Positions 12,427 to 22,233 of a DNA stretch of 64,000 bases are shown here, piece by piece. A model generated the notes under the pieces. The model had not been told where the DNA came from. It searched no databases and saw only the letters and a program-made list of their open reading frames with translations. Within the stretch, counting starts at the first letter, position 1. Each line of letters opens with the position of its first letter. A program made the position numbers and the translations under genes. This DNA is from Abyssogena phaseoliformis symbiont OG214 (GTDB lineage: Bacteria; Pseudomonadota; Gammaproteobacteria; PS1; Pseudothioglobaceae): positions 992,001-1,056,000 of the forward strand of contig NZ_AP012977.1 in assembly GCF_016592595.1 (NCBI RefSeq), written 5' to 3'.

Positions 12427-12511
12427 TGGTGGAGGGGGAAGGATTTGAACCTTCGAAGGCAGAGCCGACAGATTTACAGTCTGTTCCCTTTGACCACTCG
12501 GGAACCCCTCC
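12427..12511 (-). tRNA. tRNA-Tyr (anticodon GTA)
   Basis: 85 nt class II tRNA with a long variable arm and encoded CCA. The acceptor GGAGGGG pairs with CCCCTCC, and the anticodon loop is CTGTAAA. It is first in the tRNA-tuf operon; no tRNA-Thr copy precedes it, unlike E. coli. Confidence 0.97.
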
Positions 12512-12526
12512 AAAAAACAATCAGGT

Positions 12527-12555
12527 ATTATCCCATAGCTATCTTTAGAGCGCAA
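12527..12555 (-). promoter_or_regulatory. Sigma-70 promoter of the tRNA-Tyr/Gly/Thr-tuf operon
   Basis: On the minus strand TTGCGC (-35, 12550-12555) and GATAAT (-10, 12527-12532) are separated by exactly 17 bp. Transcription would begin a few bases before tRNA-Tyr. The placement and near-consensus hexamers make this a strong prediction. Confidence 0.75.
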
Positions 12556-12606
12556 GCGTTAATTTAACGTTTTTTATTGTTTTTTAAAAGTTTGTATTCT
12601 TGCTAA

Positions 12607-13827
12607 TTACAAACGTGAAACACCACTTGAAACAGCAGCATCAAATACCGCTTTTGGCACTATATCTATCAACCTTGGGTCAAAAGGTTTGGGAATGATA
12701 TAATCTTTACCAAACACCATGGACTTTACACTATAAGCTTTTAAGACACTGTCTGGTACTTCAAGTTTTGCTAAGTCCTTAAGCGCATGAACCGCTGCTA
12801 TTTTCATTTTTGAATTGATTTCACTAGCTTTTGCATCTAGCGCACCTCTGAAAATAAAAGGAAAACCCAATACATTGTTAACTTGATTTGGATAATCACT
12901 TCGACCTGTTGCCATGATTAAATCATCACGTACTGAATTAGTATCTTTGGGTGAAATTTCAGGGTCTGGATTTGACAAAGCGAACACAATAGGCTTACCT
13001 GCCATTGATTTAATCATCTGTTTTGACACCAAGTTAGCAGCAGCAACACCAATAAACACATCTGCACCTTGCATGGCATCTGCCAAGGTTTTTTTATCCG
13101 TTTTCACACTATATTGCGCTTTAATTTGACTAACATTTTTCATGTCTTGAGAAATAACACCTTCTCTATCAACCAATAAAATATTATCCTTTGACAGTCC
13201 TAATTCACACAATAAGTTTAAAGTGGCAATACCTGCTGAGCCAGCACCCAAACAAACCAACTTGGCAGTTTCAATATGCTTACCTTGGATTTCAAGCGAA
13301 TTTAACAACCCTGCTGCGATAATAATGGCTGTTCCGTGCTGGTCATCGTGGAAAACAGGAATATCAAGCATTTCAATTAAACGTTTTTCAATTTCAAAAC
13401 AACGAGGCGCTGAAATGTCCTCAAGATTAATACCACCAAACGTTGGTGCAATATTTTTAACCGTTTGTACAAATTCATCAACATCTTGAGTGTCAACCTC
13501 AATATCAAAGACATCAATATCTGCAAAATGTTTAAACAATACTGCCTTGCCCTCCATCACAGGTTTAGATGCTAGTGGCCCCACATTGCCAAGCCCTAAG
13601 ACTGCCGAACCATCAGAAATAACAGCAACCAAATTACGCTTAATGGTAAAGTCATAAACTTTGTTTGCATCTTGTGCAATCTCACAAACAGGTGCGGCAA
13701 CTCCAGGGGTGTATGCTAAACTAAGATCTTCACGTGTTGCTAGTGGCTTGTGTGATGAAACAATGATCTTTCCTGGACGGTCGCCTTGGTGATATTCTAG
13801 TGCTGATTGATGAAGTTTTGAGCTCAT
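12607..13827 (-). CDS. NADP-dependent malic enzyme (malate dehydrogenase, decarboxylating)
   Basis: Converts malate to pyruvate and CO2 with reduction of NAD(P). The 406 aa cover only the malic enzyme catalytic and NAD-binding domains. The C-terminal phosphotransacetylase-like domain of the about 760 aa MaeB proteins is absent, as in many bacteria. Visible motifs are YTPGVAAP (about residues 39-46), [11 protein letters not shown], the metal-binding region FHDDQHGTA, and the Rossmann motif GAGSAGIA. Together with the oxaloacetate decarboxylase at 57-60 kb it links C4 acids to pyruvate. Confidence 0.93.
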   Translation of the reverse strand: MSSKLHQSALEYHQGDRPGKIIVSSHKPLATREDLSLAYTPGVAAPVCEIAQDANKVYDFTIKRNLVAVISDGSAVLGLGNVGPLASKPVMEGKAVLFKHFADIDVFDIEVDTQDVDEFVQTVKNIAPTFGGINLEDISAPRCFEIEKRLIEMLDIPVFHDDQHGTAIIIAAGLLNSLEIQGKHIETAKLVCLGAGSAGIATLNLLCELGLSKDNILLVDREGVISQDMKNVSQIKAQYSVKTDKKTLADAMQGADVFIGVAAANLVSKQMIKSMAGKPIVFALSNPDPEISPKDTNSVRDDLIMATGRSDYPNQVNNVLGFPFIFRGALDAKASEINSKMKIAAVHALKDLAKLEVPDSVLKAYSVKSMVFGKDYIIPKPFDPRLIDIVPKAVFDAAVSSGVSRL

Positions 13828-13862
13828 TAGTGGTTTTTATGTTAAGTTAAAAGTTAATATTA

Positions 13863-14256
13863 TTATCCAAGAATCTTATTCATCCTTGTAATATTTTTTA
13901 ATGATACATCTTTAGGACAAGCACGCATACAATGCCTGTGATTTGAACAACTACCAAAGCCTTCAGATTGCATTTTTAAAATGAGTTTTTTTACCCTGTC
14001 TTTGGATTCAATTTTGCCTTGGGGTAATAATGCCAAATGGGTTATTTTTGCTGCCACAAATAATGTTGCACTCGCATTTGAGCAAACCCGCCACACAAGC
14101 ACCACAGCCAATACAAGCTGCAGAATTAAACGCCTCATCAGAAGCATGTTTTTTGTACCAAGGTATTATTCGCTTCTAGAGCGCTACCTGTATGCATGGA
14201 TATGCAGCCACCTGATTGGATAATTCGATAAACACAAATAATGTACCGGCACCGGC
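13863..14256 (-). pseudogene. Succinate dehydrogenase/fumarate reductase iron-sulfur subunit, degraded
   Basis: Pieces of an SdhB/FrdB-type protein can be read in three frames. RIIQSGG with ISMHTGSALEANN lies near 14190-14245, SAACIGCGACVA near 14085-14125, and a longer piece (SNASATLFVAAK through LLPQGK to CSNHRHCMRACPKDVSLKNI) ends at 13863. The order matches the C-terminal half of the non-enterobacterial SdhB type, including its second cysteine cluster. At least two frameshifts separate the pieces, and the N-terminal half and the flavoprotein subunit are missing. Loss of this complex would break the oxidative TCA cycle at succinate unless another copy exists. Confidence 0.8.
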
Positions 14257-14269
14257 CCAAGCAAAAAAT

Positions 14270-14479
14270 CTAGGAACGTCCTAAGGATAAGATTTTTTGA
14301 TAAGCTTGCCCTTTGCCAATATTATTAATAAGTTGACGAGACAATACCACAACAACGTGAAAACCAAGCAACACAATCAATATCAGCACCATTAAACAGT
14401 AAGCAAACAACTGGTTAAACCAATCATAAAAACCATTAAAAGCACTTTGACCAAAGTGAAAATTTAGCAAGCTCAGCAT
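14270..14479 (-). pseudogene. Membrane-protein fragment of unknown family
   Basis: A 69-codon frame with one clear hydrophobic segment (about residues 25-47, rich in L, V and I) after an aromatic stretch (FNGFYDWFNQLFAY). It lies in the same frame as, and just upstream of, the SdhB remnant, and downstream of another broken gene. It may be what remains of a membrane anchor or other gene whose middle was deleted. The family is not recognised, and a real small protein is not excluded. Confidence 0.35.
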
Positions 14480-14503
14480 GTGAAAAATAACGTAAGAAAA
14501 CCA

Positions 14504-14996
14504 TCAGTTTTTTAAAAGTAACACTAGTAAACTCCACTCTAAACTGCAAGCGCTCCTTCTCAATGGTTCTAGACAACTGTTATAGCGCAAAACAGGGTCT
14601 GAACAATGCGATGGTGCCATTTTTTCAGCCATTTCATACTGACCAATTGCCTCTATTAACCCCTCATAAGCAAAAGATTGTGACATTGGGTTTTTAAGCC
14701 ATGCCCTAGCTTTTCGCTCAAGAAAAATCCCTGTGTAATAATATTGATGAAATTCTGAGTCTAATTTAGCAATGGTTTGGATAATTTTCTTATCTTTTAC
14801 TTTAAGTGCCGCCATGTGAGCACTGGTCTGTTAAAGCCAAAATATAGACCACTAAAGCATCTTGATTGTCCGAATCAACCGCAAACACATCAATACAAAT
14901 ACTAATTGCCAAATCTGGTTCACGTAAAGCTTGATATTGACACGCTTTATCTAGCACAGTACTAATTGAATCTTGATGAATTAAGTGATAGTTCAT
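14504..14996 (-). pseudogene. Conserved hypothetical (TPR-like helical) protein, frameshifted
   Basis: Two overlapping frames, 14802-14996 and 14504-14815, together read like one helical protein. The first part has LDKACQYQALREPDLAIS, the second YYYTGIFLERKARAWL then YEMAEKMAPSH and LRYNSCL. Near 14570 the frame shifts again: the sequence continues sensibly (RTIEKERLQF) in a different frame from the open one. Two lesions therefore break it. The function is unknown; the helix-repeat flavour is only an impression. Confidence 0.6.
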
Positions 14997-15305
14997 AGAC
15001 GAAAATTTTTAGTTATTTTTTTTCAAAATACTCTACACTTACTTACCTCTTACTAAGATAAAAAATCATAATATAAAATTTCTGTGGCTAATCTAAAAAA
15101 TCATCTAACCAACATCAATTTTAGCAAAAGGCAACCTTGCAAAACTAACTACTTGATTAACTTTGGCTTCTTCATCAAGGTTGACAGGCTATTTGATAAA
15201 TTTATAGGATAATTTAAGATAATATTGCTTAATCAAAATAACTAGACGCAACTTTAACCTATTAGAATAACCAAATAAAACACACAAGAAAAATGTAAAA
15301 ACTGT
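14997..15305. other. Intergenic region with a possible gene remnant
   Basis: 309 bp without an intact gene, between the broken hypothetical gene and gcvP. On the minus strand at about 15110-15195 a short frame reads PVNLDEEAKVNQVVSFARL and ends in a stop, which looks like the tail of a lost gene but is too short to identify. No convincing promoter or RNA gene was seen. Confidence 0.4.
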
Positions 15306-18119
15306 TCACTCAAAATCATTAATGTCTGGGCACGAGCAGAATAAATTTCGATCGCCATACATATTATCGATTCGCTTAACGGGTGGAAAATATTTATTTT
15401 GTTTCAGTGAGTCTACTGGATATAACGCCTCCTCTCGTGAGTAAGGATATTGCCATTGTCCAGCCATTTCAATTGCTGTATGTGGGGCGTTTTTAAGGGG
15501 GTTGTTGTCCTTATCCCACTCGCCTTTAATTACTTTTTGAATCTCGACATAAATACTAATCATTGCCTTAATAAAACGATTAATTTCACATAGCGATTCA
15601 CTTTCTGTAGGCTCAATCATGAGTGTGCCTGCCACTGGAAATGACATGGTTGGCGAGTGAAAACCATAGTCCATCAAACGCTTGGCAATGTCTTCTTCAG
15701 AGATGCCACTTTGTTCTTTTAAAGGGCGAATATCAATAATGCACTCATGCGCGACCATATTGTGCTCACCTTGATACAAGATTGGAAAATAATCTTTCAG
15801 TTCGTTGGCAATATAGTTAGCACTCACAATGGCAACTTCGGTAGACCTTTGCATGCCGTATTTACCTAATAGCTTAATATATGACCAAGAAATTGGCAAA
15901 ATTGAAGCGCTGCCATACATGGCAGCGGATACGGCGTTAGAATCTTTAATCAGTGGATTGCCAGGTAAAAACTCTTTCAAGTGTACTTTAACGCCAATCG
16001 GCCCCATACCTGGACCACCACCACCATGTGGAATGGCAAATGTTTTGTGTAAATTAATATGTGACACATCTGCACCAAATTCACCCATACGAGTAATACC
16101 AACCATGGCATTTAGATTAGCACCATCTAAATATACTTGAGCACCATGGGTGTGAATAATCTCACATATTTGTTTAATTTCAACCTCGAATACACCGTGG
16201 GTAGAAGGATAAGTCACCATAATGGCTGATAACTCATCTGCGTATTTCTCAGCCTTTGTTGTTAAATCTTGGATGTCAATATTGCCAGATTCGTCACATT
16301 TGACAATCACCACTTTCATGCCTGCCATAACTGCACTGGCAGGATTAGTACCATGTGCTGATTGAGGGATTAGGCAAATATTACGTCCTTCTTCGCCTTT
16401 GGATTGATGATACGACTTAATTGCTAGAAGACCTGCAAACTCACCTTGGGAGCCTGCATTGGGTTGTAGAGAAACTGCATCGTAGCCTGTAACTTCTACT
16501 AATGCCTGCTCTAAATCTTTAAACAATTGCTGATAACCTTTGGTTTGATTTTCTGGTGCATATGGATGCAAATCAGAAAAACCAGTCAGTGTAATTGGAT
16601 ACATCTGCGTCGCAGCATTAAGCTTCATAGTGCAAGAGCCTAGTGCAATCATTGAATGATTAAGCGCAATGTCTTTATTTTCCAAACGCTTCAAATAGCG
16701 CATCATTTCAGTCTCACAGTGGTAGTTGCTAAACACAGGGTGAGTCAAATAATCTGAAGTACGTAAATTATTTTTAGTAATATTCAAAAGAAAATTTTCT
16801 GACTGATAATAAACAGTTTTATCTGTTGATAGGATTGACACAAGGCGTGATAATTCATCAACTGTTGTAGTTTCATCAAGTGCAATGCTTAATTGGTTGT
16901 CATTAATTAAACGTAAATTAATGTTGTTTGATTGTGCTGTATTAAACAAACTAACAGCATTAGTCGTATTAATAGTGATTGTGTCAAAAAATTGCTCTGC
17001 GGCTAATTCAAAGCCCGCATCAAGCAGGCTTTTGGCAAGATTATTGGCCTTAGCATGCACACTTAACGCAATTTTTTTCAAGCCTTTAGCGCCATGATAA
17101 ATACCATAAGCGGCAGCAAGCACTGCTAATAAAACTTGAGCAGTGCAAATATTACTAGTGGCTTTATCTCGACGAATGTGTTGCTCACGAGTTTGTAATG
17201 ACATGCGCATTGCTGGATTGCCTAAAACATCTTGAGACATACCAATAAGCCGACCTGGTATCATGCGTTTAAACGTATCACGCGCACTTAAAAATGCCGC
17301 ATGTGGCCCACCAAAGCCCATAGGCACGCCAAAGCGTTGCGAGCTGCCCACTGCAATATCAGCCCCCATTTCTGCAGGGGTTTTAAGGAGTGTCAATGCT
17401 AAAAGGTCACAAGCAACAATGGTTAATACATTATTATTTTTTGCTCTAGTAATGTCAGCAGTTAAATCTCGAACATCGCCATTTGTGCCTGGATATTGCA
17501 TCAAACAAGCAAAACAACTACTAAAATCATCGTGTTGAATGTCTTTAATAATCAACTCAATGCCTAACGGCTTGGCACGAGTTTGCAAAATGGTAATGGT
17601 TTGTGGATGGGTGTTAATATTAATCAAAAAACAATTAGATTTGTTTTTCCTATTAGCGCGCTTGGCCATCATCATCGCTTCAGCACAAGCAGTTGGCTCA
17701 TCTAATAATGACGCATTGGAGATATCCATGCCCGTTAAATCGATAATCATTTGCTGAAAATTAAGCAGCATTTCCAAACGACCTTGAGAAATCTCAGCCT
17801 GATAAGGTGTATAAGCTGTGTACCAACCTGGGTTTTCTAAAATATTACGTTGAATGACGCTCGGCATTAGCGTGCCATAATAACCTTGACCGATAAAGTT
17901 AGTTGCTAAGATATTTTTAGCAGCAAGGCTTGAGGCTAATGCCAAAGTATCCCGCTCAGTCATGCCTTCATCAAGTGCCATTCGATTGCCAAATAAAATA
18001 TTTTTAGGCACTGTTTTTGATATCACCTCATCAACAGATAAGCAACCAATACTGCTTAGCATAGTCTCAATATCACTTTTACTTGGGCCAAGATGTCTGG
18101 CTAAAAATTCATTACTCAT
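15306..18119 (-). CDS. gcvP: Glycine dehydrogenase (aminomethyl-transferring), P protein of the glycine cleavage system
   Basis: PLP enzyme that decarboxylates glycine and passes the aminomethyl group to the H protein lipoyl arm. The single 937 aa chain contains both homologous halves. The N-terminal half begins FLARHLGPSKSDIETML. The C-terminal half carries the PLP lysine in NLHKTFAIPHGGGGPG (about residue 685). The reading frame is clean over its full length. The T, H and L proteins are not in this window. Confidence 0.97.
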   Translation of the reverse strand: MSNEFLARHLGPSKSDIETMLSSIGCLSVDEVISKTVPKNILFGNRMALDEGMTERDTLALASSLAAKNILATNFIGQGYYGTLMPSVIQRNILENPGWYTAYTPYQAEISQGRLEMLLNFQQMIIDLTGMDISNASLLDEPTACAEAMMMAKRANRKNKSNCFLININTHPQTITILQTRAKPLGIELIIKDIQHDDFSSCFACLMQYPGTNGDVRDLTADITRAKNNNVLTIVACDLLALTLLKTPAEMGADIAVGSSQRFGVPMGFGGPHAAFLSARDTFKRMIPGRLIGMSQDVLGNPAMRMSLQTREQHIRRDKATSNICTAQVLLAVLAAAYGIYHGAKGLKKIALSVHAKANNLAKSLLDAGFELAAEQFFDTITINTTNAVSLFNTAQSNNINLRLINDNQLSIALDETTTVDELSRLVSILSTDKTVYYQSENFLLNITKNNLRTSDYLTHPVFSNYHCETEMMRYLKRLENKDIALNHSMIALGSCTMKLNAATQMYPITLTGFSDLHPYAPENQTKGYQQLFKDLEQALVEVTGYDAVSLQPNAGSQGEFAGLLAIKSYHQSKGEEGRNICLIPQSAHGTNPASAVMAGMKVVIVKCDESGNIDIQDLTTKAEKYADELSAIMVTYPSTHGVFEVEIKQICEIIHTHGAQVYLDGANLNAMVGITRMGEFGADVSHINLHKTFAIPHGGGGPGMGPIGVKVHLKEFLPGNPLIKDSNAVSAAMYGSASILPISWSYIKLLGKYGMQRSTEVAIVSANYIANELKDYFPILYQGEHNMVAHECIIDIRPLKEQSGISEEDIAKRLMDYGFHSPTMSFPVAGTLMIEPTESESLCEINRFIKAMISIYVEIQKVIKGEWDKDNNPLKNAPHTAIEMAGQWQYPYSREEALYPVDSLKQNKYFPPVKRIDNMYGDRNLFCSCPDINDFE

Positions 18120-18227
18120 AATGGATAAAATATTTCAATAAATTTAAGGGCTAAATTTTATCTGATTAGAGGTTTGTTTTCCTTGTAAAAAATAAGGCTT
18201 ATAAACACCTTTTCAAAAAGACGCTTA

Positions 18228-18566
18228 TTACCCTGGCGGCCAAGTCAGTGCTCGCCCACCTAGACAATGAAGATGAATATGATAAACCGTTTGCCCGCCT
18301 TGTTCATTACAATTCATCACCACACGATAACCCTCATCAGCAAAACCTAACTTTTTAGCAATACAACTTGCTGTTAATGTTAGTTTGCCTAACAACTGCG
18401 CATCATCAGCATTATTTAAAGTTTTAATGTGTGTTTTTGGAATGACTAAAAAATGATGGGGTGCTTGTGGATTCATATCATGAAAAGCAAGAACATCTTC
18501 ATCTTCATAGATTTTATTGACTGGAATGTCACCATTAACCATTTTACAAAATAAACAATCAGTCAT
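18228..18566 (-). CDS. HIT family nucleotide hydrolase/transferase (HinT-like)
   Basis: 112 aa histidine-triad protein, likely a purine nucleoside phosphoramidase. The active-site motif HIHLH is at about residues 96-100 (QTVYHIHLHCLGGRAL). The start MTDCLFCKMVNGDIPVNKIYED is typical. The ATG at 18566 is directly preceded by seven copies of a 7 bp repeat, and no Shine-Dalgarno sequence is visible, so translation efficiency may depend on that tract. Confidence 0.93.
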   Translation of the reverse strand: MTDCLFCKMVNGDIPVNKIYEDEDVLAFHDMNPQAPHHFLVIPKTHIKTLNNADDAQLLGKLTLTASCIAKKLGFADEGYRVVMNCNEQGGQTVYHIHLHCLGGRALTWPPG

Positions 18567-18615
18567 AAAAAGTAAAAAGTAAAAAGTAAAAAGTAAAAAG
18601 TAAAAAGTAAAAAGT
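18567..18615. repeat. Heptanucleotide tandem repeat, (AAAAAGT)7
   Basis: Seven perfect head-to-tail copies of AAAAAGT (49 bp), immediately next to the ATG of the HIT gene. On the gene's strand this is (ACTTTTT)7-ATG. Such tracts are prone to slipped-strand copy-number change. Confidence 0.95.
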
Positions 18616-18756
18616 AAATTTTATTTTATCCTCATTTAACAAATGCACAAACCGCTTTTCTTAGTAATCTATATTAATAAATATTAATATAAATCAGTTG
18701 AATTAAATACTTTAAAATACACATCTTCAAATAATTTTTTTTGATAAGCACAAAAC

Positions 18757-20771
18757 ATATCAAAACAAAATAAGCCGACAAATAAAGAGATTCAAAGCAC
18801 TACTTATTATATGTGCGCTTGTCGTTGCGGCATTAATGTTACGATTGAAAATGGTGAAATTCGCTATATTGAAGGTAACCCAAACCACCCTTTAAACAAA
18901 GGTGTGATTTGTACCAAAGGTTCAGCTGGCATTATGAAACAATACTCGCCTGCGCGCTTAACCAAGCCACTTAAAAGAAAAGAAGGTGCGCAACGTGGCG
19001 AGTCACAATTTGAAGCAATTGAATGGGATGAGGCTTGTGAGATTATGGAAAAACGCCTGTCCCACATTCGCACAACAGACCCTAAAAAGTTTACTTTATT
19101 TACAGGTTGTGACCAAATGCAGGCCTTAACAGGGCTATTTGCCAAACAATATGACACGCCAAATTATGCCACCCACGGTGGATCTTGCTTGGTCAATATG
19201 GCAGCTGGCATGATTTATACCATTAGTGGTTCGTTTGGGAGTTCGGTGGTCCAGATTTGGAAAGGGCAAAACTCTTTATTATGATTAGTACAGCTGAGGA
19301 TCACCACTCCAATCCAATGAAGATTGAGATGAGTAAATTTAAACGCAATGGCGGTAAATTTATTTCAATCAACCCAGTGCGCACTGGCTATTCTGCCATT
19401 TCTGATGAGTGAATACCTATCAAACCAGGCACTAATGTTATGGCAATTAATCATGAATTAATCAAGCAAGGTTTGTTTGATCGTGAATTTTTAATTAAAT
19501 ATACCAAATCGCTGCCGAGTTAGTCAATATAAATGGAGACAGTGATGATTTAATCCTACCTGACACCACCTACTTAGAACGTAGAACGCCACGATGTGAT
19601 GAGCATGCTGAATCGACCCATTTCAGAATTTTACGGCCCGGTAGATTCTCTACGTATGCCAGTATTGCCAGTGACAGGCGATTGCAAACCCTTCCAAGAA
19701 GTGCTGATAGAATTAGCATCAAAGCTTAAATCCCCTGCTTTTGTTGATGAAAATGGCAATCTAAAATACAAATATTACCCCGACTTTATCATCAATTACA
19801 AAACTGCCAAAGACTCAGGCATTGCTTGTCTGGCAGGTTGGTGTGGTAAAAATAGCGAAAAGCAGATGAAAGGCGAGCCTAACAAAAACCAATGAAAAAA
19901 ATACGTTGATAATGATTGTTTCTTCCATTATAAATTGCCAAAATCATACCAATATATGCGTAACTAGAATTTGGGTTATCTTCAATGAGCAAAGCACAAC
20001 GGGCTGACTCGCTACGCCGAACCTGTGCAAATCCATTTGTACTCAGAAGTATTGCAAAAATTAAAATTAGCCGCACAAGGTAAGCGCAAAGGCAAACAAC
20101 CGCCAGAAGAGCTCCGCGCTCGCATACAAGAATTTTTTGACCCCTTGCCTTTATATCACGACCCAATTGAATCTCAACATACAGGCATTAATGAATTTCC
20201 TTTAAATGCAATTACTCAACGCCCTATGGCAATGTATCACTCGTGGGATTCGCAAAATGCTTGGCTTAGACAAATTCACGCATACAATCATTTAATTATG
20301 CACAAAAGTGTTGGTAAAGCAGGTGGTTTTGATGATGGTGATTGGGTGTGGATAGAATCTCCACACGGAAAAGTTCGCTGTATGTGTCGCTTTAGTGAAG
20401 CTGTAGAACCAGGAACTGTATGGACTTGAAATGCAATTGGCAAATCAAAAGGCGCTTGGAATTTATCAAACAAAGCCAATGAATCCAATCAAGGCTTTTT
20501 AATGAACCACCTAATTGCTGAAGATTTACCCTTTAGCAACAAAGAGCAAAATGGCAGACGCATTTCCAACTCTAGCCCAGTAACAGGCCAAACTGGCTGG
20601 TTTGATGTGCGTGTTAAAGTTTATAAATGCACAAAGAATGAAGCAAAAATAACTTTGCCACAATTTAATGCGCAAACACCACTACCTGGTGTGCGTAAAC
20701 GTCAAACTAAATTTATGGCTTATGTGAGCGGCAAGGATTTGTTTTCTAAATTATTAAAAGGGGGTAAATAA
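18757..20771 (+). pseudogene. soeA: Sulfite dehydrogenase (quinone) molybdopterin subunit SoeA, degraded
   Basis: Remnant of a cytoplasmic-facing molybdoprotein of the SoeABC sulfite-oxidising complex. The N-terminal [4Fe-4S] motif YMCACRCGI is followed by IEGNPNHPLNKGVICTKGS, QYSPARLTKPLKRK, AEDHHSNPMK, NPVRTGYSAISDE and C-terminal pieces ending at 20771. The pieces lie in different frames, with breaks near 19260, 19410 (an internal TGA), 19510, 19890 and 20430. The expected start codon position carries ATA at 18757. Identification as SoeA rather than another family member rests on the N-terminal motif and the soeB/soeC order. Confidence 0.85.
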
Positions 20772-21176
20772 TGGCACAACTTGCACTGCAAATTGATTTG
20801 AACGTTTGCGTTGGTTGCTCCGATTGTGTGATCAGTTCAGTTGCAAAGAATGGAATAACTCAGGACAAGCAGGACCGATGGTAGATTTTAATGCCTACGA
20901 TGAAAACCCAACAGGCGCAAAGCTTTTTAGTGATGTGCATGATGACACCTCTGAAGTGTCACAAATCATCCGCGAAGAAGGCAGCTATCAACTGATGCCA
21001 GAATGGGGCGCCAAGCTAGCCAATCATTACTTGCCACGACGCAAATCAAAACTCACCATTCACCATTCACCATTCACCATTCACCAAGATGAGCTTAAAA
21101 GGTCTGATAATCTGCTTAAAAAGAACACTTTAACATGGATAAAAACGCACCATCACTTGATGATGTCACCAGTTAG
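20771..21176 (+). pseudogene. soeB: Sulfite dehydrogenase iron-sulfur subunit SoeB, degraded
   Basis: It begins ATGGCACAAC, overlapping the soeA stop as TAATG. The N terminus has the first cluster half (DLNVCVGCSDC), then shifts frame into CKEWNNSGQAGPMVDFNAYDE. After that a large internal deletion jumps to SDVHDDTSEVSQIIREEGSYQLMPEWG. The tail reads NAPSLDDVTS and a stop in another frame. Most of the ferredoxin-like cysteine motifs are missing, so no functional electron-transfer subunit can be made. A heptamer repeat lies inside it. Confidence 0.85.
21054..21086. repeat. Heptanucleotide tandem repeat, (CACCATT)4 plus CACCA
   Basis: Four perfect copies of CACCATT followed by a partial fifth, inside the soeB pseudogene. 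Its length (28 bp plus 5) is not a multiple of three per unit, so copy changes alter the reading frame. Confidence 0.9.
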
Positions 21177-21188
21177 TAAGGAGATTTT

Positions 21189-22161
21189 ATGCACCCAGCA
21201 TTTTCAGTTATTTTTCTAACAACGCTTATTGGCGCTGGACAAGGGCTATTCATGGCGCTCATGATAGCACAAACCTATTCAGTCGTTGAAATTGTCCCCA
21301 TTAATGATCCAATCCAATTTTATGATCTAGGTGCATTGATTGCACTGGGTTTATTATTATTAGGACTGATAGCGTCAATTTTCCATCTAGGTCATCCTGA
21401 GCGAACTTGGTGTAGTGCTACCATGTGGCGAACTTCTTGGCTTTCTAGAGAAGTTATTGCACTACCAAGTGTAATTAGGGATTATCTTTGTTTATGGACT
21501 CATTCACTATCTAAATATTGACACTGTGCTATTTGACATTAACGACAAAATTTCAATCACACTAAGCCTTGTTGTTGGTAGCGTAGGTGTCTTACTATCG
21601 CTGATTTTATTTGTCTGTACAGGTATGATTTATGCTTGCATTAAATTTATTCAAGAGTGGGCATCACCACTTACTGTGATTAACTATACTTTATTCGGTA
21701 TGGCGTCTGGATTTTCTATTGCTACTGTATTCACCCATTATCAAGCTGAAAATTCGGTTAAATTATTCATAGGCTGGGCAATTATATTTACCCTGCTTAC
21801 TGCTATTATGCGTCTTATCTCATTAATTAGAAGCGCAAAACTCAAACCGAAATCAACCCCACAAAGCGCCATTGGCATACGTCATGATAAAATTAAACAA
21901 GTATCAATGGGTGCCCATGGATGGCTCGTATAATACACAGGAGTATTTTCACGGCAAAAGTGCTATTTTCCTAAAAAGTGTCAAATGGATTTTTATACTG
22001 ATGGTTTTTGTTGTACCATTATCCCTACTAAGCAATGCAATGATTAATATGATGACTATGAATTGCTCTTCATCTGCGCAATCAGCCAATACATCAGTCT
22101 CATCGCTGAACGTTGGTTCTTTTTTTTGCACAAGCAAAACATTTACTACCAAGTTACTTAA
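21189..22161 (+). pseudogene. soeC: Sulfite dehydrogenase membrane anchor SoeC (NrfD/DmsC-like), degraded
   Basis: Remnant of the multi-pass quinone-interacting subunit. It starts with an AAGGAG ribosome-binding site and MHPAFSVIFLTTLIGAGQGLF. HLGHPERTW follows, then a frame change near 21470-21525 and a second block with membrane segments to about 21900. The third block reads YNTQEYFHGKSAIFLKSVKW. The C terminus (SQYISLIAERWFFF then NIYYQVT) is in yet another frame, ending at 22161. At least three frame changes are present. Confidence 0.85.
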
Positions 22162-22233
22162 TTCACTCTGATGAATTCTTTGGTAGTGGAAAATTCTTGA
22201 TAAAGACATTCTCCATCAAGAAAAAGAAACTTG

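Noticed and set aside
18757-20771. Formate dehydrogenase or nitrate reductase identity for the molybdopterin remnant
   Set aside because: The YMCACRCGI start, the EDHHSNP segment and the following soeB/soeC-like genes fit SoeABC better.
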